From Entamoeba invadens IP1 (taxonomy: Eukaryota; Evosea; Mastigamoebida; Endamoebidae): a stretch of 64,000 bases of DNA. Positions within the stretch are counted from its first letter, which is position 1. The number at the start of each line of letters is the position of its first letter. The position numbers and the translations under genes were made by a program. The stretch covers positions 159,695-223,694 of the forward strand of contig NW_004191814.1 in the NCBI RefSeq assembly GCF_000330505.1, given 5' to 3'. Shown here one piece after another: positions 20,203 through 29,969 of the stretch. The notes under the pieces were generated by a model that searched no databases, was not told the DNA's origin, and saw only the letters and a program-made list of their open reading frames with translations.

Positions 20203-21195
20203 TCAGTCTTTAAATGCACACGCTAACTGTGTCAGTTTCAACATCCCGTCGTACGTCTTATGGCAACACAAAAATCCCGAGTTGTGTGTGAATACAGACC
20301 CTTCGACTCCAGTCACTTCACTCATCTTTTCATCCCGGAGTCCTCTCCATGGCAACGGAAATGGTTTGCGCATTTTGAAACTCCCCTGTGCAATCGGAAC
20401 AGCAATACACCCCCATTGTCCTCTTGTATCGTCAAATGAGACAACATACAACACCTGCCTTAACTTCCCTGTTTTAAGTGCTTCTTCCGTCTCCAAATCT
20501 TCCAAAAAGTCTCTCCAATTGCATTTGTTCTTGAACACAAGAATTCTGCCTTCTGCGTCGTACTTCTCGCGCGTTTTAAAAACGTCGCTGACGGGTGGGA
20601 GTGATGGAATCACCTTGAAATAAATTGCAGAGAAAAACTCGATGAATTCGCTGCGCACCAGTTCTTGCGCCTTCATAAATTGTTCCATTCGAAGCATTCC
20701 ATTCCCCTTCGAGTTCAATTTGGCGACTCTTGCGGGGAGTGTTGTCGAGTCTCTGAACAGTGGAGTCCCGTCATAGGGGTCAATGCCATTATCGTTCGCA
20801 TCAATAGCAATGATGAAGCTGTTATAAATCTTCAGCTCAAGCCACGAGAGTTGGTCGGCAGTTAACTTCTCTCCGAATGGGTCGATAAAGTCGATGACAT
20901 TCGCGATGATCTCTTTTCCAAAGTGTTTGTAAATGAGTCCGCACGAACTTAAGCGGATTGTGTGTTGTGAGCTGTACGTTTCGACAAACCCCTTTTGGTG
21001 GTGGTCATATCTGTTTGTGTCGGGGTCATACACTCCGCCAATATCAAACACCAAGTCACAGCGATTCAATTCGATGGGGTCGAGTGTACGAATAAGTCGG
21101 TGATGTCGATACAAGTTCGTGTACCCCAACAGTACCGACGCGGAGACGTCGTCGCAGTGAAAGTTTGAGGCGTGGGTAGCAACTATTCCTCGCAT
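20203..21195 (-). CDS. MYG1-family protein (UPF0160), putative nuclease
   Basis: 330 residues, full length for the family. MYG1 is a DHH-like metal-dependent protein reported as a 3'-5' RNA exonuclease in nucleus and mitochondria. Motifs are intact: THASNFHCDDVSA near the N-terminus (His8, His13, Asp15, Asp16), FDIGGVYDPDTNRYDHHQKGF (quoted in part: NRYDHHQ) at about 50-70, and RLSSCGLIYKHFG. The middle DANDNGIDPYDGTP block and the end segment TGVEGSVFTHNSGFLCCH also match. Arg/Cys positions near the C-terminus are conserved. It is the presumably active member of a pair; a degenerate homologue lies at 33947-34975. Confidence 0.88.
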   Translation of the reverse strand: MRGIVATHASNFHCDDVSASVLLGYTNLYRHHRLIRTLDPIELNRCDLVFDIGGVYDPDTNRYDHHQKGFVETYSSQHTIRLSSCGLIYKHFGKEIIANVIDFIDPFGEKLTADQLSWLELKIYNSFIIAIDANDNGIDPYDGTPLFRDSTTLPARVAKLNSKGNGMLRMEQFMKAQELVRSEFIEFFSAIYFKVIPSLPPVSDVFKTREKYDAEGRILVFKNKCNWRDFLEDLETEEALKTGKLRQVLYVVSFDDTRGQWGCIAVPIAQGSFKMRKPFPLPWRGLRDEKMSEVTGVEGSVFTHNSGFLCCHKTYDGMLKLTQLACAFKD

Positions 21196-21287
21196 CTTAT
21201 GGTATTGTGAGTTCTTTTGAGTCGTGATGGAGTCTATAAATACGATGAAACTATTGAAACTAGTATTTTACTATAAATCAATTACCC

Positions 21288-22331
21288 TTATTCAGTCTCA
21301 GTACCAGAATCCGTGTCGGCGGCTTCAGTGGCGGATGGTGCTGGAGATATGACATTTGGCGCCTCAGTTTTCTTCAACTTCTTGACGCTGTTATCGACTC
21401 TCTTCTCGTATTGTTTAATGAACACTTCGAAGTAGAAATTAGCGCCGTTAGCAATCGCCCAACTAGTGCAAAGGATGATCCAAGCCAAGTTGAGGTATTG
21501 GTATTTGTAGTACAAGAAAGCTGGTACAATGGTGAGAATTGTGTAAACAAATTGGACGGAGACTAAGATGACAAGTGGTCGATCTTTGACGCCCTTTTTG
21601 ACTAAATAGAGATAAATGGGATGGGGGTGTTCTTGGCTTAGCCATATGAGTGAGGTGATGTATCCATTCTTCTTAATTGTCTCTTTCTTGAAGCCTTCTG
21701 TGATAATCAAATACACAATTTGCCAGAAGATATAAAGTATTGCGGGGAGAATAAGACCATTGAAAAGGGTCAATTCGGGAACGGTAATATATGTGTGCCA
21801 CCTAATGCAATACATCACAAGAGCTGGGAATAAGTGAATATATACGGAAGTGAGTCGATCTAGATCATGGAAGACTAACGAGTTCTTCCACATTGGGATT
21901 GCCATGAGTAAAGGACCATGTGAGAACACATATGCAACTTGGAGAAATGGAGAGACGTATTCTGTTTTCATTGTAAATATAGATATGATCGTCATGATCT
22001 GGCAGAAGTAGCAGAAATCAATCATGAAGTACTGCCATCCATTCTTTGTGTAAATGAAGTATCTGGCACACAAGAGGGGTAATATTAATATAAGATAATA
22101 ATATGGCATAAATGTTGGACGCGCTGACAAGATGTGTTGCGTTAACAACAACACAAGTACACCACACGCAAATGTGACTTTATCAAGTGACTTGAGAAAA
22201 GGTTCGGACTCAAGCAAGTGATTTAACTGAGTTTGATACTTGTCGATGAACGAAAGACCATGTTTGTTCATCGAACGAGTTATCGTCTGTTTCTCAAACG
22301 CTCGTTGGTACTTTTTCTCACCACTGGACAT
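21288..22331 (-). CDS. GPC1: glycerophosphocholine acyltransferase, Gpc1/DUF2838 family
   Basis: 347 residues from the ATG at 22331; the frame extends a few codons further to a TTG that I do not use. Gpc1 adds an acyl chain to glycerophosphocholine, recycling phosphatidylcholine breakdown products. The family's membrane core is clear: NGWQYFMIDFCYFCQ, VFSHGPLLMAIPMWKNSLVF, HDLDRLTSVYIHLFPALVMY, then RWHTY. About eight hydrophobic segments are spread from residue 55 to 305. The soluble N-terminal 50 residues and a Ser/Thr/Glu-rich tail (ATEAADTDSGTETE) probably face the cytosol. The HGPL and HDLDR histidines are the likely catalytic-region residues by family analogy. Confidence 0.82.
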   Translation of the reverse strand: MSSGEKKYQRAFEKQTITRSMNKHGLSFIDKYQTQLNHLLESEPFLKSLDKVTFACGVLVLLLTQHILSARPTFMPYYYLILILPLLCARYFIYTKNGWQYFMIDFCYFCQIMTIISIFTMKTEYVSPFLQVAYVFSHGPLLMAIPMWKNSLVFHDLDRLTSVYIHLFPALVMYCIRWHTYITVPELTLFNGLILPAILYIFWQIVYLIITEGFKKETIKKNGYITSLIWLSQEHPHPIYLYLVKKGVKDRPLVILVSVQFVYTILTIVPAFLYYKYQYLNLAWIILCTSWAIANGANFYFEVFIKQYEKRVDNSVKKLKKTEAPNVISPAPSATEAADTDSGTETE

Positions 22332-22852
22332 TGTCTTTTTCCAGTGCAACTTAACTCTTTTTTGTGGGGCGTTTCTTCATATAATCATTCCATTATAATA
22401 TTTTTTACTATATATTATAGTAAATGTTTATACATTTATAAGAAAATATATTAATAGTAAACAGTCGATGTGTAGTTGCGGTTAAATAATTCGTTAAAGT
22501 CACAACAAAGAGCAACAGATGTTTTATCTGTCTTTATTGAAAACAAAAACTATTAACAATATAAAAATAATATATGAATTATAGTTAAAATATTGAAAAA
22601 AACTAATATATTTTCATTTTTTCATGACATTATTTAATTTATTTATTAGAATTTTTATTATATTATATAATAAAAAATGTAATAAATAATTCACAGAATA
22701 ATAGTATGTCGGCAAATAATTGGTAAAAACGTCTGTTTTCATTCCCTTTGTTATATTTGAATAAAAAATGGTTTAATAATAGTTTATGTATTATTATTAT
22801 AGAATTTGTCATTAAAATAAAGAAAACTTATAAAAGGAGAACTATAAAATAA
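22332..22852. other. AT-rich divergent intergenic region
   Basis: Shared upstream region of the acyltransferase (minus) and the secreted unknown (plus). Mostly A/T with ACTATATATTATAGT at about 22406. No gene seen. Confidence 0.5.
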
Positions 22853-23587
22853 ATGGGATTTGGGTATCTCATATTTTTGTTAATTTGTTATTCAAAATCA
22901 AGATGCATTGGAAAAGATGATTTGGAAAGACACATCACACAAAGCGAAAAAGGTGTCATATTTATTCAAGTTGAACAAAACGAAAAGTATTTTAAAACCG
23001 ACGAAATGATTTTATTGTGTAATAAGTTGCAGAACTTAGAAAGTGTCGTTTTTTACAGTTCGGTTCACAATCTCACCATTTTCATGTCTCACTGCGCAAA
23101 ACGTAACATTGATTTTTACACATTTTCACAAAACAAATTCGAAAGTGAGTTCAAAAACATGAGGTATGTTGCGGAAATGTGTTCAGTTAATGATAATTCG
23201 CATTTTGACCAAAATGAATTTTTATATGAAATGCAATTCAGAACGATGTCTCGTGCAGTTGCAGTTGACAACTCAAAATTCACATATACTTTGATTCGTG
23301 ATTTTTTACTTAAAAATTCATCAAAATGTGACAATGAAAAATGCAAAGGGCACAAACACCTGGTCTTGTTTTTGACAGAGGAACAAATTTTGATGATTGT
23401 AAAAACGCAACAACAGACATTGACTTTTCCTCAAAATGTTGCACCACTCTTTATATTGTTTAATCGTAATTACCAAGAAAAAGACGTTATAAAAGTGATT
23501 TACAACAAAGCTGTATTACCTCTATGCTCTTCTTATGAACGTACATGTGAGCAACTTGAATACTTTAACTGGGTTATGTCATACTAG
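22853..23587 (+). CDS. secreted or lumenal protein, unknown
   Basis: 244 residues with an N-terminal signal peptide (GFGYLIFLLICYSKSRCIG; likely cut near residue 18). The rest is soluble, with many Cys (LLCNKL, SHCAKRN, AEMCSV, SSKCDNEKCKGH, PLCSSYERTCEQ), suggesting disulphides. The alternation of predicted strands and helices (GVIFIQVEQNE, LVLFLTEEQILMIV, PLFILFNRNY) could fit a thioredoxin-like fold, but no CxxC active-site motif is present in the right place. I do not recognise a family. Codon use is more A/T-rich than in neighbouring housekeeping genes. Confidence 0.62.
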   Translation: MGFGYLIFLLICYSKSRCIGKDDLERHITQSEKGVIFIQVEQNEKYFKTDEMILLCNKLQNLESVVFYSSVHNLTIFMSHCAKRNIDFYTFSQNKFESEFKNMRYVAEMCSVNDNSHFDQNEFLYEMQFRTMSRAVAVDNSKFTYTLIRDFLLKNSSKCDNEKCKGHKHLVLFLTEEQILMIVKTQQQTLTFPQNVAPLFILFNRNYQEKDVIKVIYNKAVLPLCSSYERTCEQLEYFNWVMSY

Positions 23588-23656
23588 AACTATTGAATAA
23601 ATAACTTATATATTATAGTTTCACTCAATATTAAATAAATACAACAGTAGCGTCCA

Positions 23657-24466
23657 CTATTTGGATTGCGAACACTGATACAACAAGACTCTTTGAGGGG
23701 TGAACCCAAGTCTGTCCGCAAGACTTGTACCCTTTTCAACGTCATCGTAATCTTTGCAGAAATCGTCCCAAGTTTTCCCTTTCTTTTCAAAAAGATAAGG
23801 CCTCAAGTAAAATGCATTGTTCACTCTGTAAAAAGTCTCGTCGTCGTAGACCATTCTGATACTCCTTTGCTTGCAATAGACTCCACTTCTCTTTTTATAA
23901 AAACCGTAGACAGGAACACCTCCGCGGAGTAACGAGAACACAAAGAAATTTTCGTCGGATGTCCAATTCATGTCGGGGGACGTAATTTTGATGGGTTGTG
24001 TGTGGAACGACCCGAATATGTCGTCTGACGCAGTGATGATAATCCCAAGAACGTCTTGTCTTCCGAATATTGCGGATTGGAATGTGCGTTGATTGAATGG
24101 CATCTCATCAGAGTCAAAAAGTTTCTCAAATGTGTCACAGCTTGTCCACGAGTTAAGAGCAAAGAGGGGAGACGTCTCGGAATTTTGCGTCAATAACAAC
24201 TTGAGTTGGACACGGCGTTGCTCGCGGATGTCTTCTAAATCTTTTTTCTGTTGTTGCACTGTTTTCAATTCATCTTGAACATTCCCTATTTGCTCAAGTA
24301 AAGTCGACTCTTTCTTTTTCAATGTGTCAACTTGCGTCTTCAACTTGGTGATATGGGTTCCAATTTGTTTGATCTTTTGAAGAGATGTCGATTCGACACG
24401 TTCACGGAGTTCTTGTGGAATACGTTCCTTGAAAGTCTCGTAATCCGGGATATCTTCGTCTCCCAT
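23657..24466 (-). CDS. coiled-coil TLDc-domain protein
   Basis: 269 residues. Residues 25-95 form a coiled coil (LQKIKQIGTHITKLKTQVDT and onward to EDIREQRRVQLKLLL). The rest resembles a TLDc domain: LNSWTSCDTFEKLFDSDEM, FGRQDVLGIIITASDDIFG, SFHTQPIK, then FVFSLLRGGVPVYGFYKKR. TLDc proteins in other eukaryotes protect against oxidative stress or bind the V-ATPase. Entamoeba is known to have many such coiled-coil/TLDc proteins of undefined role. Starts 'MGDEDIPDYETF'. Confidence 0.72.
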   Translation of the reverse strand: MGDEDIPDYETFKERIPQELRERVESTSLQKIKQIGTHITKLKTQVDTLKKKESTLLEQIGNVQDELKTVQQQKKDLEDIREQRRVQLKLLLTQNSETSPLFALNSWTSCDTFEKLFDSDEMPFNQRTFQSAIFGRQDVLGIIITASDDIFGSFHTQPIKITSPDMNWTSDENFFVFSLLRGGVPVYGFYKKRSGVYCKQRSIRMVYDDETFYRVNNAFYLRPYLFEKKGKTWDDFCKDYDDVEKGTSLADRLGFTPQRVLLYQCSQSK

Positions 24467-25740
24467 TTTTTAGGTTCTTAGATTACTCCCGTTCCAACTT
24501 GATTTTAATCACAAAGTGACAAAACGAAGGTTTTTCACTTTGACCATCGTTTTTGTTATTGTCAGTCCGTTGATTGTATTTTTTTTATTCATTTAACATT
24601 TATATAACTTTTTACATAATATGAGTTTTTAAAAAACGGGATATTTGAACAATAAATTGAAGTTTATTTATTAAATAAACTTTATTTTTTATTTTTTTTA
24701 ATTAATGAATATTAAATCAAAATATATAGTTAATAATAACCAAAATATATTAATTAGTTTAACTATTTTATAACTTATTTTATTATACTTTTATTAAAGT
24801 GACTTTATTTAAAAAAATCAAATAAATATTAAATTATTTTAATCAGTTTATTATTTAAATTGTTAACCAAAATAATAGTTAATTTGATTATTATTTATAG
24901 GTTAATATATTATTATTAATTAATTGGTTATTTTTATAAAAAAAACGTTTAAATACAAAAAAATAAAGCATTTTGATTTTTGTTCCAAAAAACCCATTTT
25001 TTCGGGAACAAATACTCATAACTGCCTAACTAAAAAGAGTTTGACATGCCTCATTTTTTTCAATGACTATTTTATATTATGAGTTATATTAAGACCAAAT
25101 TACTATTTTTTAGTCCAAGTAATCCCATTTATGAGAATTATTTTTAATGTTATTTTTTTATTAGAAAATGAATCATAAAAAAACAAACAACATTTTTTTT
25201 TATTGACAAATTCTATATATATATCTATTATTTAAACTATTAAAAAGGAATGAAATGTCATTTATTTTTTTTACTATCAAATTGGTGTTTTGATAGTTTA
25301 AACGGCAGAATATAAAATTAATGAGCCAGAAAAGAGAAACAATAAGAAAACCAAAACGAAAATGATGTTGAACAAAAGTCAAAAATTGTTAATTCTGTAA
25401 CATTCCCGAAAAATCAGCAATAAACCATGTGTAATAACAAATAAAATCGACAAAACTTGCCAAAGAAATTCTATTCCTTGAATCGACTTTCTCGCCCTCA
25501 TCTTTTTCGTGTCGAATTAAAATGTTGTGCACAATATCCAAATAATGCCGACAATAATTGGGAGGCTCTTGGAATTATACTTAAATTGTATATAAAACCA
25601 TTCTTTATAGTAATTCGGAGTTGTCAAAAACCAAATATGCGGAACGATATGGTTGGCGGAAGGAAGAGTCTGATAAAGGGACAAAATAAAGGATAGTAGT
25701 GTGCTAGATAAGTCATGTGAACTACATTTTCATATCTTTC
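24467..25740. other. long AT-rich intergenic region
   Basis: About 1.3 kb, mostly AT-rich. The last 320 bases (25420-25740) are richer in G/C and hold a 79-codon frame with no ATG start (25457-25696). This could be a leader region or an eroded exon; I do not call a gene. Confidence 0.5.
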
Positions 25741-27114
25741 ATGAAAGTTGGGTTGAATCGCCCATTTTTGAACTACGTCCGGATGTGTGCCATTGGTTTT
25801 ATGTTTAACTTCGGTGTTTACTTCTTTTGGCTCGTCATTCCTATCATCCTAAAGGACTACGACGTCAATTCCATATTCATCGGCCTTGCTCCGACATTCA
25901 CCTTTGGAACAGCGGGATTTCTATCTATTTTAACAGGTTACTTGTCTGATATCATCGACGCAGAGTGCCTTGTTTCACTTGCCTCAGTACTTAATGGTGT
26001 TGCTTGCTTCATGCTTGGCCTTGTATGCGCCGCACACACAAACTACTACCTCTTTGTCCTATCACTGTTTATCCAAGGTATCTCTTTCGGTCTCTTCTAT
26101 TCCCCCATAGAAACACTTATTTCTTTGCACTCAGAAGAAGGAAAGGAAGGGAGGAACCTTGCTATTTTCTTCACTGTGTGCTATCTTGGAACGTCATTTG
26201 GGTTTTTGTGTGGAGGGAGCGTTATACTGCTCTGTGGAAACACATTCACGTTGTATATTGTCGGTTTCATTTCGTTGTTTATCTTCTTTGTTGTGCCCAG
26301 GAAATTCAATGACATCAAGAAGGGTTCAACGAAGGTGAAGGAAAGCTTCGAGGACGATGTAAAAGAAACAAAATCTGTTAGTCTTTCCACAGAAAGCTCA
26401 TCAGAGGCTTCTTCGTTGGTAAACTCACCACAAAACACGGAAAGTAAAACCGAGGAGAAGGAACCTGTCAAGAAAGTCAGTCATTACAGAGAAAAGGTAG
26501 AAAGGTGGACATTCTTTTTGGTATCATGTTTTGTCAGTGTTGTGATTTACGGTTCGTTGGCAATTATAACGGACCAGTATGTTGGGTATGCAGAAGATGA
26601 AGGAATTGTATTGGAAGGTGTTTCGAAGCAGTCGTCTGTCTTTGTTGGTGTGTTTTTGTTCATATTGAGTATATTCGAAACAATTTCATTTGTTATCATG
26701 GGAATTACCGACGTGTGGGTTAATAAGGCGTTCCTCAATTTGTTGGCGCACTTAACGATCATCATACTTGGGTTGTTTTTGTACTACGTGAAGGTGGGGT
26801 GGGTGCTTGTGATTTTTGTCTCGCCGGTACTTGGACTTGTGTGTGGGTACGAATACCAAGCAAATGTGGTCTATGCGTTGAATTTGAAATCGCGCCCAGG
26901 CTTCTTCTTGGGGGTGAACGAGTTTGTCGCGAACGTGACGTATTGTGTGTGTCCTTTTATTGCTGGTGTGATGATGGATTTTATTGACCGAGACTGGTGT
27001 ATTCTTTTGATCATCGTTTTGAACGTGTTTGGTCTTATTATTGCGACTGCGCTGCACTTTTTTGGTGCTGTGTTGGTATACAAAAAGCGAATTACAGACG
27101 AGTCTGGCAATTAA
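25741..27114 (+). CDS. major facilitator superfamily transporter
   Basis: 457 residues from the ATG at 25741; an in-frame GTG 24 bases earlier is not needed. Twelve hydrophobic segments in two sets of six are separated by a charged loop at about residues 190-255 (STESSSEASSLVNS, KTEEKEPVKK). MFS marks include the loop 2-3 segment GYLSDIIDAECLVSL (in place of GxxxDRxGRR) and a Gly-rich fifth/sixth helix (FGFLCGGSVILLCG). The substrate is unknown. The first cytosolic loop motif is degenerate (D-I-I-D), as in many protist MFS proteins. Confidence 0.75.
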   Translation: MKVGLNRPFLNYVRMCAIGFMFNFGVYFFWLVIPIILKDYDVNSIFIGLAPTFTFGTAGFLSILTGYLSDIIDAECLVSLASVLNGVACFMLGLVCAAHTNYYLFVLSLFIQGISFGLFYSPIETLISLHSEEGKEGRNLAIFFTVCYLGTSFGFLCGGSVILLCGNTFTLYIVGFISLFIFFVVPRKFNDIKKGSTKVKESFEDDVKETKSVSLSTESSSEASSLVNSPQNTESKTEEKEPVKKVSHYREKVERWTFFLVSCFVSVVIYGSLAIITDQYVGYAEDEGIVLEGVSKQSSVFVGVFLFILSIFETISFVIMGITDVWVNKAFLNLLAHLTIIILGLFLYYVKVGWVLVIFVSPVLGLVCGYEYQANVVYALNLKSRPGFFLGVNEFVANVTYCVCPFIAGVMMDFIDRDWCILLIIVLNVFGLIIATALHFFGAVLVYKKRITDESGN

Positions 27115-27401
27115 GAGTGAGGAGTGTGACTCTGTACAATTTAAATCAGATACAATAACTATACTATCTATCGATTCACTTGCTGTGCTTTTATTGAATT
27201 GATGTTTACTTTTTATTTTTTCTATTTTCATATATAAAACAATTTCTATATCAAGCTATATATTAATTAGACTCTCAAGTGCCAATTTTCCATCGACACA
27301 ACTGAACCACACATTAATAATAAAATAATTAAAAATGAACTATACAGTGATGAGGACGAATAGTAAGTAAAGAATAGTAAAAAGAAGTAAAAAAGTGTTA
27401 A

Positions 27402-27501
27402 NNNNNNNNNNNNNNNNNNNNNNNNNNNNNNNNNNNNNNNNNNNNNNNNNNNNNNNNNNNNNNNNNNNNNNNNNNNNNNNNNNNNNNNNNNNNNNNNNNN
27501 N
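27402..27501. other. assembly gap (100 N)
   Basis: Exactly 100 N, upstream of the uL4 gene; probably a default-sized gap, so the true length is unknown. Confidence 0.99.
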
Positions 27502-27574
27502 AAAAAGTATGAGGGAGGAGAAACCCTGAAAAAAATTACATTTTGAAGTACTAGAAACCTAAAGGCATTGGGAT

Positions 27575-28873
27575 ATGAGCTCAGGGCCATTAGTTACAAT
27601 TAATGATGGTATCACAGGTGAAGCCGAGAAGACTCCGTGCCGCATCCCAGCCGTGTTTTTGGCTCCCGTCCGAAACGACATGTTTCAGTTCGTCTTCACA
27701 AACCAAAACAAAAATGCCCGTCACCCGGAGGCGGTGAGCACCGAGGCTGGTAAACAACATTCAGCGATCTCATGGGGAACTGGGAGAGCCGTTGCTAGAA
27801 TTCCAAGAATTAGTGGTTCTGGATCTGGCCGTAATGGACAAGGTGCTTTTGGTAACATGTGCAGAAAGGGTCACATGTACTCCCCACTCAAAGTCTACAG
27901 AAAGTGGCAAAAGAAGACCCCAAAACAAATTAGAAGATACGCTGTTGCTTCATGCATTGCCGCGTCAGCTATTCCAGCTATGGTCACTGCTAGAGGACAT
28001 CATATTGCTGGTGTTTCCCAAATTCCACTTGTTTTGAACTCAAAGAGCATTTCTGTCATCAAAAGGACTAAACAAGCCGTTTACATGTTGAAGAAGATTG
28101 GAGCTTATCCAGATGTCTTGAAAGTGATTGCATCAGCCACCTCAAGAGCGGGTCAAGGAAAGATGAGAGGAAGACTTCACAAGGTCAGAAAGGGCCCACT
28201 TGTTGTCTATCATAACGACGAAGCTCAAGCTATTAGAGCCTTCAGAAACATCCCAGGTGTTGACTCATGCAATGTTGACAACCTTTCTGTCTTGAACCTT
28301 GCCCCAGGTGGACATATGGGAAGATTCATCATTTGGACTGAGAGCGCATTCAAGAGACTTAACTACATCTTCGGTACACAGAAAGCTATGGCACAAGGAA
28401 AGAAGGGCTTCAGAGTACCAAAGGCACAAGCCGCTGTCCCAGATATGAAGAGAGTTATTGGTGCTGCTGAGAAGGCAAAGATCTTGAGAGCTAAACCAGA
28501 ACAACTTGTTGCTTTGAAGAGAAGAAACCCATTGAAGAACTGGGCTGCTATGGTCAAGTTGAACCCATACTGCAAAATCGCTTCAATGAGAATTCAAGGG
28601 TTGAAGAAGGCACACCAATTCAAGGTCGCTAAAGGAAAGGAAACTTATGAGAAGGTCAAGGCCGCTAAGGAAGAGGCACTCAAGAAGATCAACGAAGTCA
28701 TCTATGCTAAGAACCAAATCGACAAGGACGGAAAGAAGGTCAAGAAGGTTGTACCAAAGAACTTGATCAAGAAGACTTGCACTTTGTCCGCAAAGAGACA
28801 AGTCACTTTGAACAAACTCAGAGCTTTCAAGAAGTTGAACGCTAAGAAGTTCCAGGAGAAAATCGCGTTCTAA
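27575..28873 (+). CDS. RPL4: 60S ribosomal protein L4 (uL4)
   Basis: 432 residues, typical for eukaryotic uL4. The family signature is strong: [95 protein letters not shown]. The Gly/Arg-rich loop that enters the exit tunnel is complete. The C-terminus is a long Lys-rich extension, common in eukaryotes. Codon bias is the strongest in the window (AGA, GGA, CCA, GCT, AAG), as expected for a very highly expressed gene. It starts 73 bases after the assembly gap, so its promoter is partly missing. Confidence 0.97.
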   Translation: MSSGPLVTINDGITGEAEKTPCRIPAVFLAPVRNDMFQFVFTNQNKNARHPEAVSTEAGKQHSAISWGTGRAVARIPRISGSGSGRNGQGAFGNMCRKGHMYSPLKVYRKWQKKTPKQIRRYAVASCIAASAIPAMVTARGHHIAGVSQIPLVLNSKSISVIKRTKQAVYMLKKIGAYPDVLKVIASATSRAGQGKMRGRLHKVRKGPLVVYHNDEAQAIRAFRNIPGVDSCNVDNLSVLNLAPGGHMGRFIIWTESAFKRLNYIFGTQKAMAQGKKGFRVPKAQAAVPDMKRVIGAAEKAKILRAKPEQLVALKRRNPLKNWAAMVKLNPYCKIASMRIQGLKKAHQFKVAKGKETYEKVKAAKEEALKKINEVIYAKNQIDKDGKKVKKVVPKNLIKKTCTLSAKRQVTLNKLRAFKKLNAKKFQEKIAF

Positions 28874-29214
28874 AAGTTGACAAAATTGACGTGTTGAAGT
28901 TTTTCTTGTTCTGTCTCGTTACCATTCACTAATAACTTTTTTATTATAAAATTTACTATTACATTCAATACTAATAAAAACTATTGATACTAATTTTAAA
29001 GGGTTTTTGACTCCAAGTTTTAGCGTCATTCACTGTATTAATAAAAACCTATATAATGAAGTCATTGAAAGTAATAAAAGTAAAATAATTAAAAGTAATA
29101 ATACATAAAAGTATTAAAAATAACTATAAGTAGTAGTGTAAAATTAATACAAAATCTTTGTGGAGCAAAAGGTCAAAATAAAACAACGAAGATTGAGAAA
29201 AAAGAGAAAAAGTG
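28874..29214. other. intergenic spacer
   Basis: AT-rich, with repeated AGTAATAAAAGTAA-like units at about 29065-29120. No gene seen. Confidence 0.5.
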
Positions 29215-29781
29215 ATGACAGGAGTGGAACGACGTGTTGAGACAATACTGAGGAATAAAATATATAATAGTGTTTACTGGAAAGAGCGATGCTTTGGATT
29301 AACTTCGGACACAATTTTAGACGAAATGGTTGGGTTAAAAGAGGTTGGAGGCACATATGGAGTGATGAAAAAGCCAACAAAATACATCACTTTAGTTTTG
29401 AAACTCCTTACTATCAGGCCAGATCGGAAGATCGTCTATGAAATGCTTCGGAATGCAAACTTCAAGTACGTTCGAGCTGTGGCCGCTTTATATCTCCGTT
29501 TAGTCAGTTCGTCGGAGGAGTGTTACTTATTCCTCGAGCCGCTTTACTATGATTACCGACCGTTGAAGGTGCGGACCGGCGCTCGTTCGTTTGAGATTAT
29601 TACTATGGACCAGTTTGCGTGGAATCTCCTCCACTTGGACTATTACTGTGATATTTCGATGCCAGTTCTTGCACCTCGGTCGCTTCTTTCCGCCCAAAAA
29701 ATCATGTCCCGTCGTGAATCAGAAGTCGTCAAAGGGCTCTCACCCGACGAGATTTCGGCCGTCTTGAGGGAGATTGAGTGA
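29215..29781 (+). CDS. PRP38: pre-mRNA splicing factor Prp38
   Basis: 188 residues. Prp38 is a tri-snRNP/B-complex protein needed for spliceosome activation. The Prp38 domain fills the protein: YNSVYWKERCFGLTSDTILD, GGTYGVMKKPTKYITLVLKL, FKYVRAVAALYLRLVSS, CYLFLEPLYYDYRPLKVR and MDQFAWNLL. It lacks the RS-rich tail seen in animal PRPF38. The ATG at 29215 directly follows an in-frame GTG. It fits a genome where many genes in this same window contain introns. Confidence 0.92.
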   Translation: MTGVERRVETILRNKIYNSVYWKERCFGLTSDTILDEMVGLKEVGGTYGVMKKPTKYITLVLKLLTIRPDRKIVYEMLRNANFKYVRAVAALYLRLVSSSEECYLFLEPLYYDYRPLKVRTGARSFEIITMDQFAWNLLHLDYYCDISMPVLAPRSLLSAQKIMSRRESEVVKGLSPDEISAVLREIE

Positions 29782-29969
29782 AAGGTGACGATTTGAGATA
29801 CAACAATGGGCGATAATTAGTTGCCGCATTCTACAATAATTAACAAACGCAAAGAAATTTATTTTGAGATGAAAATTTAGTTTTAGTGCTTTTGGTCGGA
29901 ACGGTGAGGGGGTTTCCCAAAAGTGCGGCCATATTTTGTATCTGTAGATCTTCAAATTTTATAGTTTTG

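Noticed and set aside
25457..25696. 79-codon plus frame upstream of the MFS gene
   Set aside because: It begins with TTG, has no ATG, no known domain and no intron signal joining it to the transporter.
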